Assembly: GCF_023571765.1 (NCBI RefSeq)
Contig: NZ_JAMJXC010000005.1
Coordinates: 62,001-126,000 of the forward strand
Direction: 5' to 3'
DNA length: 64,000 nt
From: Xanthobacter aminoxidans
GTDB taxonomy: Bacteria > Pseudomonadota > Alphaproteobacteria > Rhizobiales > Xanthobacteraceae
The notes under the pieces are model-generated. The model did no database searches and was not told the DNA's origin. It saw only the letters and a program-made list of their open reading frames with translations. The translations under genes and the position numbers were made by a program. Below, piece by piece: positions 32,348-41,294 of this stretch (positions are counted from its first letter, which is position 1; each line of letters begins with the position of its first letter).

Positions 32348-32511
32348 TATAGCCATATGCACAAACTATGGGCTATAAAGTGGCATAAATCGATAATAAT
32401 CAATGGTTTGATACGGTCGATTTGGGTTCGGTGCAGCCTATTAAAGCATCCTATAGGCTGGGCCTATATATGTGATCGGAAAATAATCTTTGTCCTGAGG
32501 CAGCGCCTATA
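32348..32511. repeat. Repeated GCCTATA/TATAGGC half-sites
   Basis: TATAGCC at 32348, GGCTATA at 32371, GCCTATT at 32435, TATAGGC at 32452, GCCTATA at 32462 and again at 32505. The pair 32452-32468 is a perfect dyad (TATAGGC-TGG-GCCTATA); the pair 32348-32377 is a wider one. This looks like a multi-site operator or an AT-rich bendable region for an unknown regulator of the importer operon. Confidence 0.45.
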
Positions 32512-32583
32512 TCAGCCTCATCTCGCAGATGATTTTCGGGCGGTCATGCCCGGCGCGTCCTGTACACGGCAGGAGAAACAGAC

Positions 32584-33783
32584 ATGCCTCCACAGAGCAT
32601 TTTGCGCGGCCAGCTCCTGGCCGCGACGGTGGCGCTCGGCCTTTGCACCGGCCTCTCGGCCACGGCGCTGGCCGATCAGGAACCCTGTATCGGCAATTCC
32701 GCCGCCGTCACCGGCCCGGCCGCCTTCTCGGGCCTCGCCATCAAGATGGGCGCCGAGATCGCCATCGACGAGATCAACGCGGCCGGCGGCGTGCTCGGCA
32801 AGAAGCTGCGGCTGGTGCAGTATGACGATGCCGGTGCCCCGCCGCGCGGCGTCGACAACACCCGCCGCATCGCGCTGGCGGACAAGTGCATCGCCGTGCT
32901 CGGCGGCTTCCATTCCACCGTCGCTCTGGCGCAGGTGGACCCGATCCACGAGATCGGCATTCCCTACATGGGCGTGTGGGCGGCCAACACCAAGGCCATC
33001 GAGAACGGGCGCGATCCCAACTTCATGTTCCGCGTCTCCGCCAAGGACAAGTGGGTCGCCCGCTTCCTGGTGGACGAGGCCCTGAAGGCGTCGAAGACCG
33101 GCAAGGTGGCGTTCTTCTACGAGAACACCGGCTGGGGCAACGGCGCCTTGCCGGACGTGAAGGCCGCGCTTGCCGCCAAGGGCAAGGAGCTGGTCGCCGC
33201 CGAGACCTTCAACTGGAACGACCAGGACATGTCGCCCCAGGTGATCCGCGCCCGCGACGCCGGGGCGGACGTGGTCATCGTGTGGTCCCTCGACCGCGAG
33301 GCCAACCAGATCCTGCGGTCCATGGACAAGGCGAGCTGGAAGCCGGCCATCATCGGCGCCTGGGGCATCTCCGGCAATCTCGGCGAGCTGGCCGGGCCTC
33401 TCGCCAACGGCGTGCGGGTGATGCAGACCTACTCCTTCCTCACCCCGCAGAGCGAGGCCGGCAAGAAGCTGCTTGCCGCCGTCGAGGCCAAGACCGGCAT
33501 CAAGGACCCGAAGGACATCAAGGCGCCGTCCGGCATCGCGAATTCCTATGACGCGGTCTACGTGCTGGCCGACGCCATCAAGATCGCCGGCTCCTTCGAC
33601 TGGAAGAAGGTGCAGCAGGCCCTCTACCAGGTGAGCCGCGACGGCCTCGTCGCCCCCTACAAGCCCGCCTTCGACAAGGCCGATCCCGAGCGCCAGGACG
33701 CCATCCTGCCGCAATACTACCTGCTGACCGTCTGGCACGACGGCAAGCTGATCCCCCTCAAGGGCTCGCCCTACGACAAGTGA
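32584..33783 (+). CDS. ABC transporter substrate-binding protein of the Liv-type importer
   Basis: 399 residues. Signal peptide to SATALADQ (about residue 27), mature start with EPCIGNSAAVTGPAAFSG, then the two-lobed type 1 periplasmic binding fold. It heads a complete import operon: livH (33898), a livM-livG fusion (34770) and livF (36575). GGAGAAAC precedes the ATG. A strong hairpin separates it from livH, the usual way for the binding protein to be made in excess. With cyclase, amidase and aldolase genes downstream the ligand is probably a cyclic amide or an aromatic acid, not a branched-chain amino acid (inference). Confidence 0.9.
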   Translation: MPPQSILRGQLLAATVALGLCTGLSATALADQEPCIGNSAAVTGPAAFSGLAIKMGAEIAIDEINAAGGVLGKKLRLVQYDDAGAPPRGVDNTRRIALADKCIAVLGGFHSTVALAQVDPIHEIGIPYMGVWAANTKAIENGRDPNFMFRVSAKDKWVARFLVDEALKASKTGKVAFFYENTGWGNGALPDVKAALAAKGKELVAAETFNWNDQDMSPQVIRARDAGADVVIVWSLDREANQILRSMDKASWKPAIIGAWGISGNLGELAGPLANGVRVMQTYSFLTPQSEAGKKLLAAVEAKTGIKDPKDIKAPSGIANSYDAVYVLADAIKIAGSFDWKKVQQALYQVSRDGLVAPYKPAFDKADPERQDAILPQYYLLTVWHDGKLIPLKGSPYDK

Positions 33784-33789
33784 GCCCGC

Positions 33790-33820
33790 GCGGGAGGCGG
33801 TTTCCCTCGCCGCCTCCCGC
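33790..33820 (+). terminator. Intercistronic hairpin after the binding-protein gene
   Basis: Perfect 11-base stem GCGGGAGGCGG / CCGCCTCCCGC with a 9-base loop, 7 bases after the stop at 33783. Without a T run it would act as a 3'-end stabiliser or partial terminator, leaving less transcript for the permease genes. Confidence 0.55.
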
Positions 33821-33897
33821 TTCTGCCTCTCCCGCGCAGCCGCCCCGCGCCTCGACCGGCCACGGCCGGGCCCCCTCCCATCGACAGGTCGCCCGCA

Positions 33898-34773
33898 ATG
33901 ACCACAGTGGTGCAATACATCCTGTCCGGCCTTGCCATCGGCGGCATCTACGCCCTGGTGGCCCTCGGCTTCCACATCATGTGGTCGTCCGCCAAGGCCG
34001 TGAACTTCGCCCATGGCGACACGCTGATGATCGGTGGCCTGCTGGCCGTCTATCTGCTCGCGGCCGGCCTGCCGCTGGGCCTCGCCTGCCTCGTGGCGGT
34101 GCTGGCCGGCGGCCTGTTCGGGCTGGTGCTGGAGCGCATCGCGGTGCGCCCCTTCCTGTCCCAGCAGGGCTCGGTGGGGTGGATGCTCACCACCATCGCC
34201 GTGGGCATCATGGTGGAGAGCTTCGCCACCATCCAGACCCAGGGCTACGCCCGGCCGCTGCCCTCGCCGGGCGTGGCTTCCTCGGTGCATATCCTCGGCG
34301 CCGGCATCTATCCGCAGGAATTGGTGATCCCGCTGGTGGCGGTGGTGGCCATGCTTGGCCTGCGGGCCCTCCAACGCCACACCCTGGTCGGCCGCGCCAT
34401 GCGGGCGGTGGCCCATAACAAGAATGCCGCGGCCCTCATGGGCATCAACGTGAATGCGGTGGTCGCCTTCTCCTTCGCCCTTGCCGGGCTTCTGGGCGCG
34501 GCGGCCGGTGTGCTGGTCGCTCCGGTTGTGCAGGCCTCCGCCGCCATGGGCGTGCTGCCGGGCCTGAAGGGCTTCGCCGTGGCCATCATCGGCGGCATCA
34601 CCTCGGCGCCGGGGGTGGTCATCACCGGCCTCGTCTACGGGGTGATGGAGAAGTTCGTCGAGGGCTACATCTCCACCGCCGCGCGCGAGATCATCGGCTT
34701 CTCCCTCATGATCCTCACTTTGCTGGTGTTCCCCCAGGGCCTGTTCGGCAAGCGGGAGGTGATGAAGGTATGA
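33898..34773 (+). CDS. livH: Branched-chain-type ABC transporter permease LivH
   Basis: 291 residues, about eight hydrophobic helices. N-terminus MTTVVQYILSGLAIGGIYAL is standard for LivH, and the coupling-helix region AVAHNKNAAALMGINVN (residues 168-184) contacts the ATPases. It ends with an ATGA overlap into the fused permease-ATPase gene. Second gene of the importer operon. Confidence 0.92.
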   Translation: MTTVVQYILSGLAIGGIYALVALGFHIMWSSAKAVNFAHGDTLMIGGLLAVYLLAAGLPLGLACLVAVLAGGLFGLVLERIAVRPFLSQQGSVGWMLTTIAVGIMVESFATIQTQGYARPLPSPGVASSVHILGAGIYPQELVIPLVAVVAMLGLRALQRHTLVGRAMRAVAHNKNAAALMGINVNAVVAFSFALAGLLGAAAGVLVAPVVQASAAMGVLPGLKGFAVAIIGGITSAPGVVITGLVYGVMEKFVEGYISTAAREIIGFSLMILTLLVFPQGLFGKREVMKV

Positions 34774-36578
34774 GACACCTCACCCGCCATCTCACCCTGC
34801 TGGGTTTCGCGGCCCTCGCCGCCATCCTGGTGATCGTGCCGCTCACCTCCGGCAACGAGTATGAGCTGCGCCTGTTCATGCTGTTCCTGATCTACGGCAT
34901 CATCGCCGTGGGCCTGAACGTGCTGGTGGGGCTGACCGGCCTCGTCTCCCTCGGACAGGCGGGCCTGTTCGCGCTCGGCTCCTACACCGGCGCCATCGTG
35001 GCAACGCGGCTGGGCTTCGACATGATCTCGTCGAGCCTCATCGCCGCGATCGTGGCGGCCGGGTTCGGCGTGCTCCTCGCCTATCCCACGGTGCGGGTGC
35101 GCGGGGTCTATCTCGCCGTGGTCACCATCGCCTTCGGCCTCATCGTGGAGAATGTCGCCATCGAATGGCAGTCGCTCACGGGCGGCACCACCGGCATCAC
35201 CTCCATTCCCTCGGCCAATGCGTTCGGGGTGCGGCTGTCCGGCTATGCCTTCTACGGCGTGCTGGCCGTGGTGCTGTTCCTCGCCACCGCCGCCGCGCAC
35301 AATCTCAAGGTCTCGCGCTACGGCCGCGCCATGCTGGCGGTGTCCCAGAGCGAGATCGCGGCGCGGGCGCTGGGCGTGGACGCCACCGCCATGCGCACGC
35401 TGGCCTTCGTTGCGGCGGCTGTGACGGCTGGCCTCGCCGGCACCTTCTACGCCTTCCTCAATTCCTACATCTCGCCCGACATCTTCACCTTCTCGGACAG
35501 CGTGCGCTTCCTGCTCATGGTGATCCTGGGCGGCGCCGCCTCCACCTTCGGGCCGGTGCTGGGCGCCTATATCCTCACCTATCTGCCGGAATATCTGCAG
35601 GAGTTCGCGGTGTGGCAGAAGTTCGCCTATGGCGCGCTGCTGCTCATCGTGATGTTCGTGATGCCGCGCGGCATCATGGGCTCGCTCGCCGCCGGCCTGA
35701 AGCGGCTGGTGCCTGTGCCGCGCGCGGTCGCCGCGTCCGAAGGCCTGCCCGCCGAGGACACGCTGCGGCTCGATCCCCGCGCGCAGAAATCCGAGCTGGT
35801 GGCGCGCGACCTCACCGTGCGGTTCGGCGGGCTCACGGCGCTGGCGAAAGCCTCGCTGCGGGTGAAGCCGGGCGAGGTGCATGCCCTCATCGGGCCGAAC
35901 GGCGCCGGCAAGTCCACCTTCGTCAACACCATCTCCGGCTTCTACCAGCCGAGCGAGGGCGCCTTCGAGCTGGACGGCATCCAGCTTGCCGGCAAGGCCT
36001 CCCACGAGATCGCCCGCGCCGGCCTCTCCCGCACCTTCCAGAACACCGAATTGTTCGGCGAGATGACCGTGCTGGAAAACGTGATGGTGGGCTACCAGCA
36101 GCGCCTCGGCTACGGGCTCCTCGCCGCGGTGCTCCGCACCGGGGCCATGCGGCGGCAGGACGAGGAATGCCGGCGCGCCGCCATCGGCCTGCTCGTGTTC
36201 GTGGGGCTTGAGGACTATGCCAACGAGGAGGCGCGCTTCCTGCCCTTCGGCCTCCAGCGCCGCCTTGAGATCGCCCGCGCATTGGCCCCCCGGCCGCGCC
36301 TGCTGCTGCTGGACGAGCCCGCCGCCGGGCTCACCACGCAGGAGATCGACGAGCTGGAAGCCATGATCCGGCGCATCGCGGCGCTGGGGGTCTCGGTGCT
36401 GCTCATCGAGCACCATGTGGAGCTCATCATGGCGGTGGCCGACACGGTGACTGTGCTGGACTACGGCCAGGTGATCGCCAGCGACACGCCCGCCGTGGTG
36501 CAGGAGAACCCGCGCGTCATCGAGGCCTATTTCGGCACCTCCCTCGACCACGCGAACCCGGCCGAGGTGACGGCATGA
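34770..36578 (+). CDS. livM: Fused permease-ATPase LivM-LivG
   Basis: 602 residues. Residues 1-310 are the LivM permease (eight or so helices; coupling segment SEIAARALGVDATAMR). After a linker at about 310-345, residues 345-595 are the LivG ATPase: Walker A GPNGAGKST, the Q-loop near SRTFQNTELF, the signature LPFGLQRRLEIARAL, Walker B LLLLDEPAAGL and a switch His. Separate livM and livG genes are normal (a pair exists at 51624 and 54177), so this is a natural fusion; no frameshift is needed. It pairs with LivH and LivF. Confidence 0.92.
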   Translation: MRHLTRHLTLLGFAALAAILVIVPLTSGNEYELRLFMLFLIYGIIAVGLNVLVGLTGLVSLGQAGLFALGSYTGAIVATRLGFDMISSSLIAAIVAAGFGVLLAYPTVRVRGVYLAVVTIAFGLIVENVAIEWQSLTGGTTGITSIPSANAFGVRLSGYAFYGVLAVVLFLATAAAHNLKVSRYGRAMLAVSQSEIAARALGVDATAMRTLAFVAAAVTAGLAGTFYAFLNSYISPDIFTFSDSVRFLLMVILGGAASTFGPVLGAYILTYLPEYLQEFAVWQKFAYGALLLIVMFVMPRGIMGSLAAGLKRLVPVPRAVAASEGLPAEDTLRLDPRAQKSELVARDLTVRFGGLTALAKASLRVKPGEVHALIGPNGAGKSTFVNTISGFYQPSEGAFELDGIQLAGKASHEIARAGLSRTFQNTELFGEMTVLENVMVGYQQRLGYGLLAAVLRTGAMRRQDEECRRAAIGLLVFVGLEDYANEEARFLPFGLQRRLEIARALAPRPRLLLLDEPAAGLTTQEIDELEAMIRRIAALGVSVLLIEHHVELIMAVADTVTVLDYGQVIASDTPAVVQENPRVIEAYFGTSLDHANPAEVTA

Positions 36579-37333
36579 CCCCTCCCGATACCCACACGGC
36601 GGACGTGCTGCTCGACATCCAGTCCATGGAATTGCGATACGGCGCGGCGGTGGCGGTCCGCGACATCTCCCTCAAGGTGAAGCGCGGCCAATTGGTGGCG
36701 GTGATCGGCAACAACGGGGCCGGAAAGTCGTCCATGGTGAAGGGCGCGACCGGCCTCGTCGCCCCCTCCGGCGGCAAGGTGCTGTTTCGCGGCGCCGATA
36801 CCACCCGCATGAGCGCCAACGCCAAGGTGGGCCAAGGCATCGTCATGGTGCCGGAAGGCCGGCTGATCTTCCCCGACCAGAGCGTGGAGGACAATCTCAT
36901 CCTCGGCGCCTATGTCCATGGCGGGCTGAAGGGCGCGCGGGCGAAACAGACCCGCGACAAGGTGCTGGAGCTGTTCCCGCGCCTCAAGGAGCGCCTTACC
37001 CAGCAGGCCGGCTCCATGTCCGGCGGCGAACAGCAGATGCTGGCCATCGCCCGCGGGCTGATGGCCGAGCCTGAGCTGCTCATCATCGACGAGCTGTCGC
37101 TCGGCCTCGCGCCCAAGATCGTCGACCAGCTCATGGGCGTGCTCTCCACCCTCAACAAGGCCGGCCTCACCATCCTTCTGGTGGAACAGCTCGCCTCCTA
37201 TGCGCTGGCCATCGCCGACCATGCCTATGTCATCGCCAACGGCCGCGTCGCGCGGGAGGGGCCGAGCCAGGTGCTCGCCCGCGATCCCGAGGTGATGGAA
37301 GCCTTCCTCGGCCGCAAGAAACCGGCGGCCTGA
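36575..37333 (+). CDS. livF: Branched-chain-type ABC transporter ATPase LivF
   Basis: 252 residues, ATG overlapping the upstream stop (ATGA). Walker A GNNGAGKSS, signature MSGGEQQMLAIARGL, Walker B LLIIDELSLGLAPK; the Walker B Glu is shown in IIDE. LivF-type C-terminus (MEAFLGRKK). Final ATPase of the importer operon; the cyclase gene follows after 41 bases. Confidence 0.93.
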   Translation: MTPPDTHTADVLLDIQSMELRYGAAVAVRDISLKVKRGQLVAVIGNNGAGKSSMVKGATGLVAPSGGKVLFRGADTTRMSANAKVGQGIVMVPEGRLIFPDQSVEDNLILGAYVHGGLKGARAKQTRDKVLELFPRLKERLTQQAGSMSGGEQQMLAIARGLMAEPELLIIDELSLGLAPKIVDQLMGVLSTLNKAGLTILLVEQLASYALAIADHAYVIANGRVAREGPSQVLARDPEVMEAFLGRKKPAA

Positions 37334-37374
37334 GCCTCATCATTTTGCAAGTCCGTCCAGTCCAAGGAGCCCCC

Positions 37375-38070
37375 ATGTCCAGAATCGTCGATCTCAGCCT
37401 GCTCATCGAAGACAACATGCCGGCCCACAAGCTGTTTCAGCGGCCGGTCATCACCACCCACATGAGCCACGAAAGCTCGAAGGCGCTGGGCCTCGGCGTG
37501 CCCGGCGACGCCATGACCTTCCAGACGAATTTCATCGCCATGCTCGACCACGTGGGCACCCATGTGGATGCCTTCCGCCATGTGAAGCCGGACGGCGCGC
37601 CCATCGACGAGATGCCGCTGGAGATGTTCATGGGCAAGGCCGTGTGCTTCGACCTGCGCCACATCCCGGACCTCGGCGAGATCACCGTCGAGGATATGGA
37701 GAAGGCCGAGGCGGCCGCCGGCGTGAAGGTGGACGGGCACATCGTGCTGTTGTGCACGGGCTTCCACAACCGCAACTATCCGAGCCTGGATTCCGTGTGG
37801 AAGAATCCGCTGCTCACGGCGGAAGCCACCAAGTGGCTGTATGACCGCGGCTCGAAGATGCAGGGCGTGGAAGGCCCCTCCACCGACAAGCCCTCCGACA
37901 ACATCTTCGCCCAGCACCGCCTGTGCCGCGACCTCGGCATGAGCCACTGGGAATGGTTGGTGAATCTGGAAGAGCTGGTGGGCAAGGGCGAATTCCAGTT
38001 CTTCGGCGTGCCGCTGAAGTTCAAGGGCGGCTCCGGATCGCCAGTGCGCGCCTTCGCCATCCTCAACTGA
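37375..38070 (+). CDS. Cyclase-family metal hydrolase (kynurenine-formamidase/isatin-hydrolase fold)
   Basis: 231 residues from the ATG at 37375 (AAGGAG upstream). The metal-binding motif LDHVGTHVDAFRH (HxGTHxDxxxH) is near residue 58. Cyclase-fold enzymes open cyclic amides or hydrolyse formyl-amides using Mn or Zn. A second, divergent member is encoded at 41295. It sits at the end of the importer operon, suggesting that the imported compound is its substrate. A perfect hairpin follows 44 bases after the stop. Confidence 0.85.
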   Translation: MSRIVDLSLLIEDNMPAHKLFQRPVITTHMSHESSKALGLGVPGDAMTFQTNFIAMLDHVGTHVDAFRHVKPDGAPIDEMPLEMFMGKAVCFDLRHIPDLGEITVEDMEKAEAAAGVKVDGHIVLLCTGFHNRNYPSLDSVWKNPLLTAEATKWLYDRGSKMQGVEGPSTDKPSDNIFAQHRLCRDLGMSHWEWLVNLEELVGKGEFQFFGVPLKFKGGSGSPVRAFAILN

Positions 38071-38113
38071 TCATTGCGAATACGTCTCTTCTGCCCTGAC
38101 TAGACGTATGGGT

Positions 38114-38145
38114 CTGCTGGATGGTCACTGCCGACCATCCAGCAG
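38114..38145 (+). terminator. Perfect 13-base-pair hairpin after the cyclase gene
   Basis: CTGCTGGATGGTC (38114-38126), loop ACTGCC, GACCATCCAGCAG (38133-38145), then CGCTCATTTTG. Strong stem with a weak T tract; likely terminator of the importer operon or an attenuator for the amidase gene at 38197. Confidence 0.6.
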
Positions 38146-38196
38146 CGCTCATTTTGCGGTCTTCACCCAAGATCAATCCCGCGCCGGAGCAGCCCC

Positions 38197-39603
38197 ATGT
38201 CCGCGGAGTTCGACACCCTGAGCGCGACGGTCCTGCGCACGCTGGTGGCCCGGCGCGACGTCTCACCGGTGGAGCTGACGCGCCGCGCCCTTGATCGCGC
38301 CATCGCCACCCAGCCGACCCTCAACGCCTTCTTCGTCATCCTGGAGGAGGAGGCCATGGCCGCCGCCCGCGTCGCCGAGGATGCGGTGATGAAGGGCGCG
38401 CCGCTCGGCCTCATCCACGGACTGCCGTTTTCCGCCAAGGACCTGATGGCGGTGAAGGGGGTGCGCTATGCCTCCGGCTCCCGCGCCATGGCCGACAACA
38501 TCGCTGAGGTGGACGCCCCCGCCGTGGAGCGGGCGAAGGCGCAGGGCGGCATCCTCATCGGCAAGACCACCACCAGCGAATTCGGCTGCAAGCCCATCGG
38601 CGACAGCCCGCTCACCGGCATCACCCGCAACCCGTGGAACCTCGCCATGACGCCGGGCGGGTCGAGCGCGGGGGCCGCGGCCTCGGTGGCGGCCGGCATC
38701 ACCCCGTTCGCGCTGGGCACCGACGGCGGCGGGTCCATCCGCATTCCCTGTGCCTTCAGCGGGCTTTCGGGGCTGAAGGGCCAGTTCGGCCGGGTGCCGG
38801 TCTGGCCCACCTCGGCGACGCCGACGCTGGCCCATGTGGGTCCCATCGCCCGCTCCATGAGCGATGCGGCGCTGCTGTTTTCCGCCGTGGCCGGGCACGA
38901 CCGGCGCGATCCCTTCGCCGTCGCCGGCCCGGTGCCGGATGTGATGGGCGCGGCGCAGGCCTCGGTGGCCGGCATGCGCGTCGCCTACAGCCCCACCTTC
39001 GGCTACGCCCGCCCCGCGCCCGAGGTGATTGCCGCGACCGACCGTGCCGCCCAGACCTTCGAGGCGCTGGGCTGCCATGTGGAGCAGGTGGATGCGGTGT
39101 TCGACACCGACCCGGCCGATTTGTGGACCGCGGAATTCTATGCCGGTGTCGGCACCCGCCTGCGCGATGTGCTGGAAAACCGCCGCGCGCTTCTGGACCC
39201 GGCGGTGGCGGACATCCTGATGCCGGCCCTCCGCCAGGAGATGAAGAGCTACTATGCCAGCGTCTTCGCCCGCTACGCCTTGCGCGAGAAAATGCGCCTG
39301 TTCTTCGAGCGCTACGACCTGCTGATCTCCCCGGTGCTCCCGGTGAGCGCGCTTGAGGCCGGGCGGAACCTGCCGGAGGGGCTGGAGGACCGCAATCTTG
39401 TGTCCTGGGTGTTCTACACTTACCCCTTCAACCTCACCGGCCAGCCCGCCGGGGCGGTCTGCGCCGGCCTCTCGCCGCAGGGCATGCCCATCGGCCTTCA
39501 GATCGTCGGCCGTTCCTATTGCGAGGACGATGTGGTGCGCGCGGCGGCGGCGTTCGAGCGCGCCCAGCCGCCCGGCTACAACCGCCCGCCGGCTGGGGCC
39601 TGA
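38197..39603 (+). CDS. Amidase-signature family hydrolase
   Basis: 468 residues. The Ser-cisSer-Lys triad is visible: Lys in PFSAKDLMAVKG (about residue 81), cis-Ser and its Gly/Ser-rich stretch TPGGSSAGAAASVAAG (about 151-166), and the nucleophile Ser in TDGGGSIRIPC (about 174-184). AS-family enzymes cleave amide bonds of small amides or peptides (indoleacetamide, AtzF-like allophanate, glutamyl-tRNA). With the Mn-dependent cyclases nearby, the likely job is release of ammonia from a ring-opened amide. Gap of 126 bases from the cyclase gene holds a hairpin. Confidence 0.88.
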   Translation: MSAEFDTLSATVLRTLVARRDVSPVELTRRALDRAIATQPTLNAFFVILEEEAMAAARVAEDAVMKGAPLGLIHGLPFSAKDLMAVKGVRYASGSRAMADNIAEVDAPAVERAKAQGGILIGKTTTSEFGCKPIGDSPLTGITRNPWNLAMTPGGSSAGAAASVAAGITPFALGTDGGGSIRIPCAFSGLSGLKGQFGRVPVWPTSATPTLAHVGPIARSMSDAALLFSAVAGHDRRDPFAVAGPVPDVMGAAQASVAGMRVAYSPTFGYARPAPEVIAATDRAAQTFEALGCHVEQVDAVFDTDPADLWTAEFYAGVGTRLRDVLENRRALLDPAVADILMPALRQEMKSYYASVFARYALREKMRLFFERYDLLISPVLPVSALEAGRNLPEGLEDRNLVSWVFYTYPFNLTGQPAGAVCAGLSPQGMPIGLQIVGRSYCEDDVVRAAAAFERAQPPGYNRPPAGA

Positions 39604-39617
39604 GACGGCCCGGTCCC

Positions 39618-39658
39618 GAAACGGCCCGTACCCAAGGCCGACGTGCGGCGGCCGTTTC
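39618..39658. terminator. Dyad between convergent amidase and aldolase genes
   Basis: GAAACGGCC (39618-39626) and GGCCGTTTC (39650-39658), a perfect 9-base stem with a 23-base loop, in the 102-base convergent gap. Confidence 0.4.
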
Positions 39659-39705
39659 CGGTGCGCCTGATGTGATTGGCTCGCCGGCCTAAATCCAGCG
39701 CTGGT

Positions 39706-40467
39706 CTAGCGGAAGGCCGCGAGCGCCTGCTCCGACTGGCGCGCGAGGATGCCCGCGTCGACGCCGATGGCCGTGAAGGTGGTGCCGAGATCGATGCAGC
39801 GCTTGGCGAAGGCGGGGTCGCCCGTGAGGATGCCCGCCGGCTTGCCGGTGGCGCGGATGCGGACGATGGCATTTTCCACGGCATCCACCACGCGGGCATG
39901 CTTCAGGTCGCCCACATGGCCGAGGCTCGCGGCAAGGTCGCCGGGGCCGATGAAGATGCCGTCGACACCCTCGACAGCGGCGATGGCGTCGATCTGGTCG
40001 AGCGCCTCCTGCGTTTCCACCTGAACCAGCAGGCACAATTCCTGCGCGGCAGCGTGGGCATAGTTCTTCACCCGGCCGAAGCGGGTGGCGCGGGTGAGGG
40101 CGGATACGCCCCGGATACCATCGGGCGGATACCGGGTGGCGGCCACCGCGGCGCGGGCCTCCTCGGCATTCTGGACGTAGGGGATCAGCACGCTCTGCGC
40201 GCCGATGTCGAGCAGGCGCTTGATGAGCACGGTGTCATTGGCCGCCGGCCGCACCACCGGGGACACCGGATAGGCCGAGACCGCCTGCAACTGGGCGAGG
40301 ACCGTCGTCAGCTCGGCCGGGGAATGTTCCGTATCGAGGAGCAGCCAGTCGTAACCGGCGCCGGCCACCACCTCGGTGGCATAGGCGCTGGAGAGGGTGC
40401 ACCAGAGGCCGAGCTGCTGGCGGCCCTCGATCAGGGCCGCCTTGAAGGCGTTGCGGGGCAGGTCCAT
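39706..40467 (-). CDS. hpaI: HpaI-type aldolase (4-hydroxy-2-oxo-heptane-1,7-dioate aldolase)
   Basis: 253 residues. Class II, HpcH/HpaI family: LGLWCTLSSAYATEV start, LLLDTEHSP, VVRPAANDTVLIKRLLDIGAQ with the substrate Arg, metal Glu in VQVETQEA and Asp in IGPGDLAASLG. The family splits 4-hydroxy-2-oxo diacids into pyruvate and a semialdehyde. The gene directly downstream of the HpaH hydratase (gap 22) so the two catalyse consecutive steps. Confidence 0.9.
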   Translation of the reverse strand: MDLPRNAFKAALIEGRQQLGLWCTLSSAYATEVVAGAGYDWLLLDTEHSPAELTTVLAQLQAVSAYPVSPVVRPAANDTVLIKRLLDIGAQSVLIPYVQNAEEARAAVAATRYPPDGIRGVSALTRATRFGRVKNYAHAAAQELCLLVQVETQEALDQIDAIAAVEGVDGIFIGPGDLAASLGHVGDLKHARVVDAVENAIVRIRATGKPAGILTGDPAFAKRCIDLGTTFTAIGVDAGILARQSEQALAAFR

Positions 40468-40489
40468 GGGAAAGCCTCAGGTGAAAGCC

Positions 40490-41272
40490 TCAGGTGAAGG
40501 AGACGCTGATGGCGCCCACCGGTCCATAATCGGCGGTTATCACGTCGCCAGCGGCGATGTCCACGGGCCGGGTGAAGGAGCCCGCCAGTACGATCTGCCC
40601 CTTCTCCAGCTTCGCGCCCACGGCGGAAAGCTTGTTCACCAGCCAGGCGATACCGGCCGCCGGATGGCCCATGATGGCGGCCGAGACGCCGCTCTCCTCG
40701 ATGATGCCGTTCTTGGAGAGCGTTGCGCCCACCCAGCGGATGTCGATGTCCATGGGGCGGATGACGCGGCCGCCCACCACGATGGCCGCGAAGGCGGCGT
40801 TGTCGGCGATGGTGTCCACGATGGCGCGGGGCACCTCGGTGCGATAGTCGATGATCTCCAGCGCCGGCACGACGAACTCGGTGGCGCGCATCACGTCATA
40901 GATGCGCACGCCCGGCCCTTCGAGGTCCTCACCCATCACGAAGGCCAGCTCTACCTCCAGGCGCGGCTTGATGAAGCGCGCGGCGGGAATCTGGGCGCCG
41001 TCATTGAACAGCGCGTCGTCGAGGATGCGGCCATAGTCCGGCTCGGTCATCTTCGAGGCCATCTGCATGGCGCGGGAGGTGAGGCCGATCTTGTGCCCGG
41101 CCACGCGGGCGCCGTTGGCGATGCGCGCCTGCGCCCACAGATCCTGCACGCGGTAGGCGTCCTCGATCTCCATGTGTGGGAAGGTGCGGCTGAGCTGGAC
41201 GACGGGCTTGCCCTCGCGCTCGGCCTTGAGAATGGATTCTGCGCCGAGGCGGCGCTCCTCTTCGGTCATCAT
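40490..41272 (-). CDS. hpaH: HpaH-type 2-oxo-hept-4-ene-1,7-dioate hydratase
   Basis: 260 residues (an ATG one codon in is equally good). Matches the vinylpyruvate-hydratase branch of the FAH superfamily: HKIGLTSRAMQ, metal-binding EVELAFVMGEDL, and the GHPAAGIAWLVNKL segment. In the homoprotocatechuate meta-pathway it hydrates 2-oxo-hept-4-ene-1,7-dioate before HpaI. The ring-cleavage and isomerase steps are not in the window. Between the second cyclase gene and hpaI, all on the minus strand. Confidence 0.88.
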   Translation of the reverse strand: MMTEEERRLGAESILKAEREGKPVVQLSRTFPHMEIEDAYRVQDLWAQARIANGARVAGHKIGLTSRAMQMASKMTEPDYGRILDDALFNDGAQIPAARFIKPRLEVELAFVMGEDLEGPGVRIYDVMRATEFVVPALEIIDYRTEVPRAIVDTIADNAAFAAIVVGGRVIRPMDIDIRWVGATLSKNGIIEESGVSAAIMGHPAAGIAWLVNKLSAVGAKLEKGQIVLAGSFTRPVDIAAGDVITADYGPVGAISVSFT

Positions 41273-41294
41273 GGGTGCGTGTTCCGGCGCGGGG

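Larger units (their letters stand above)
32287..32583 (+). other. AT-rich control region full of GCCTATA repeats
   Basis: 297 bases with GC content clearly lower than the coding neighbours. Seen in it: the LysR-type dyad (32315-32330), six GCCTATA-like words in both orientations, and a TGAGGC-N13-GCCTCA hairpin at 32496-32520. GGAG precedes the binding-protein ATG. Confidence 0.65.
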
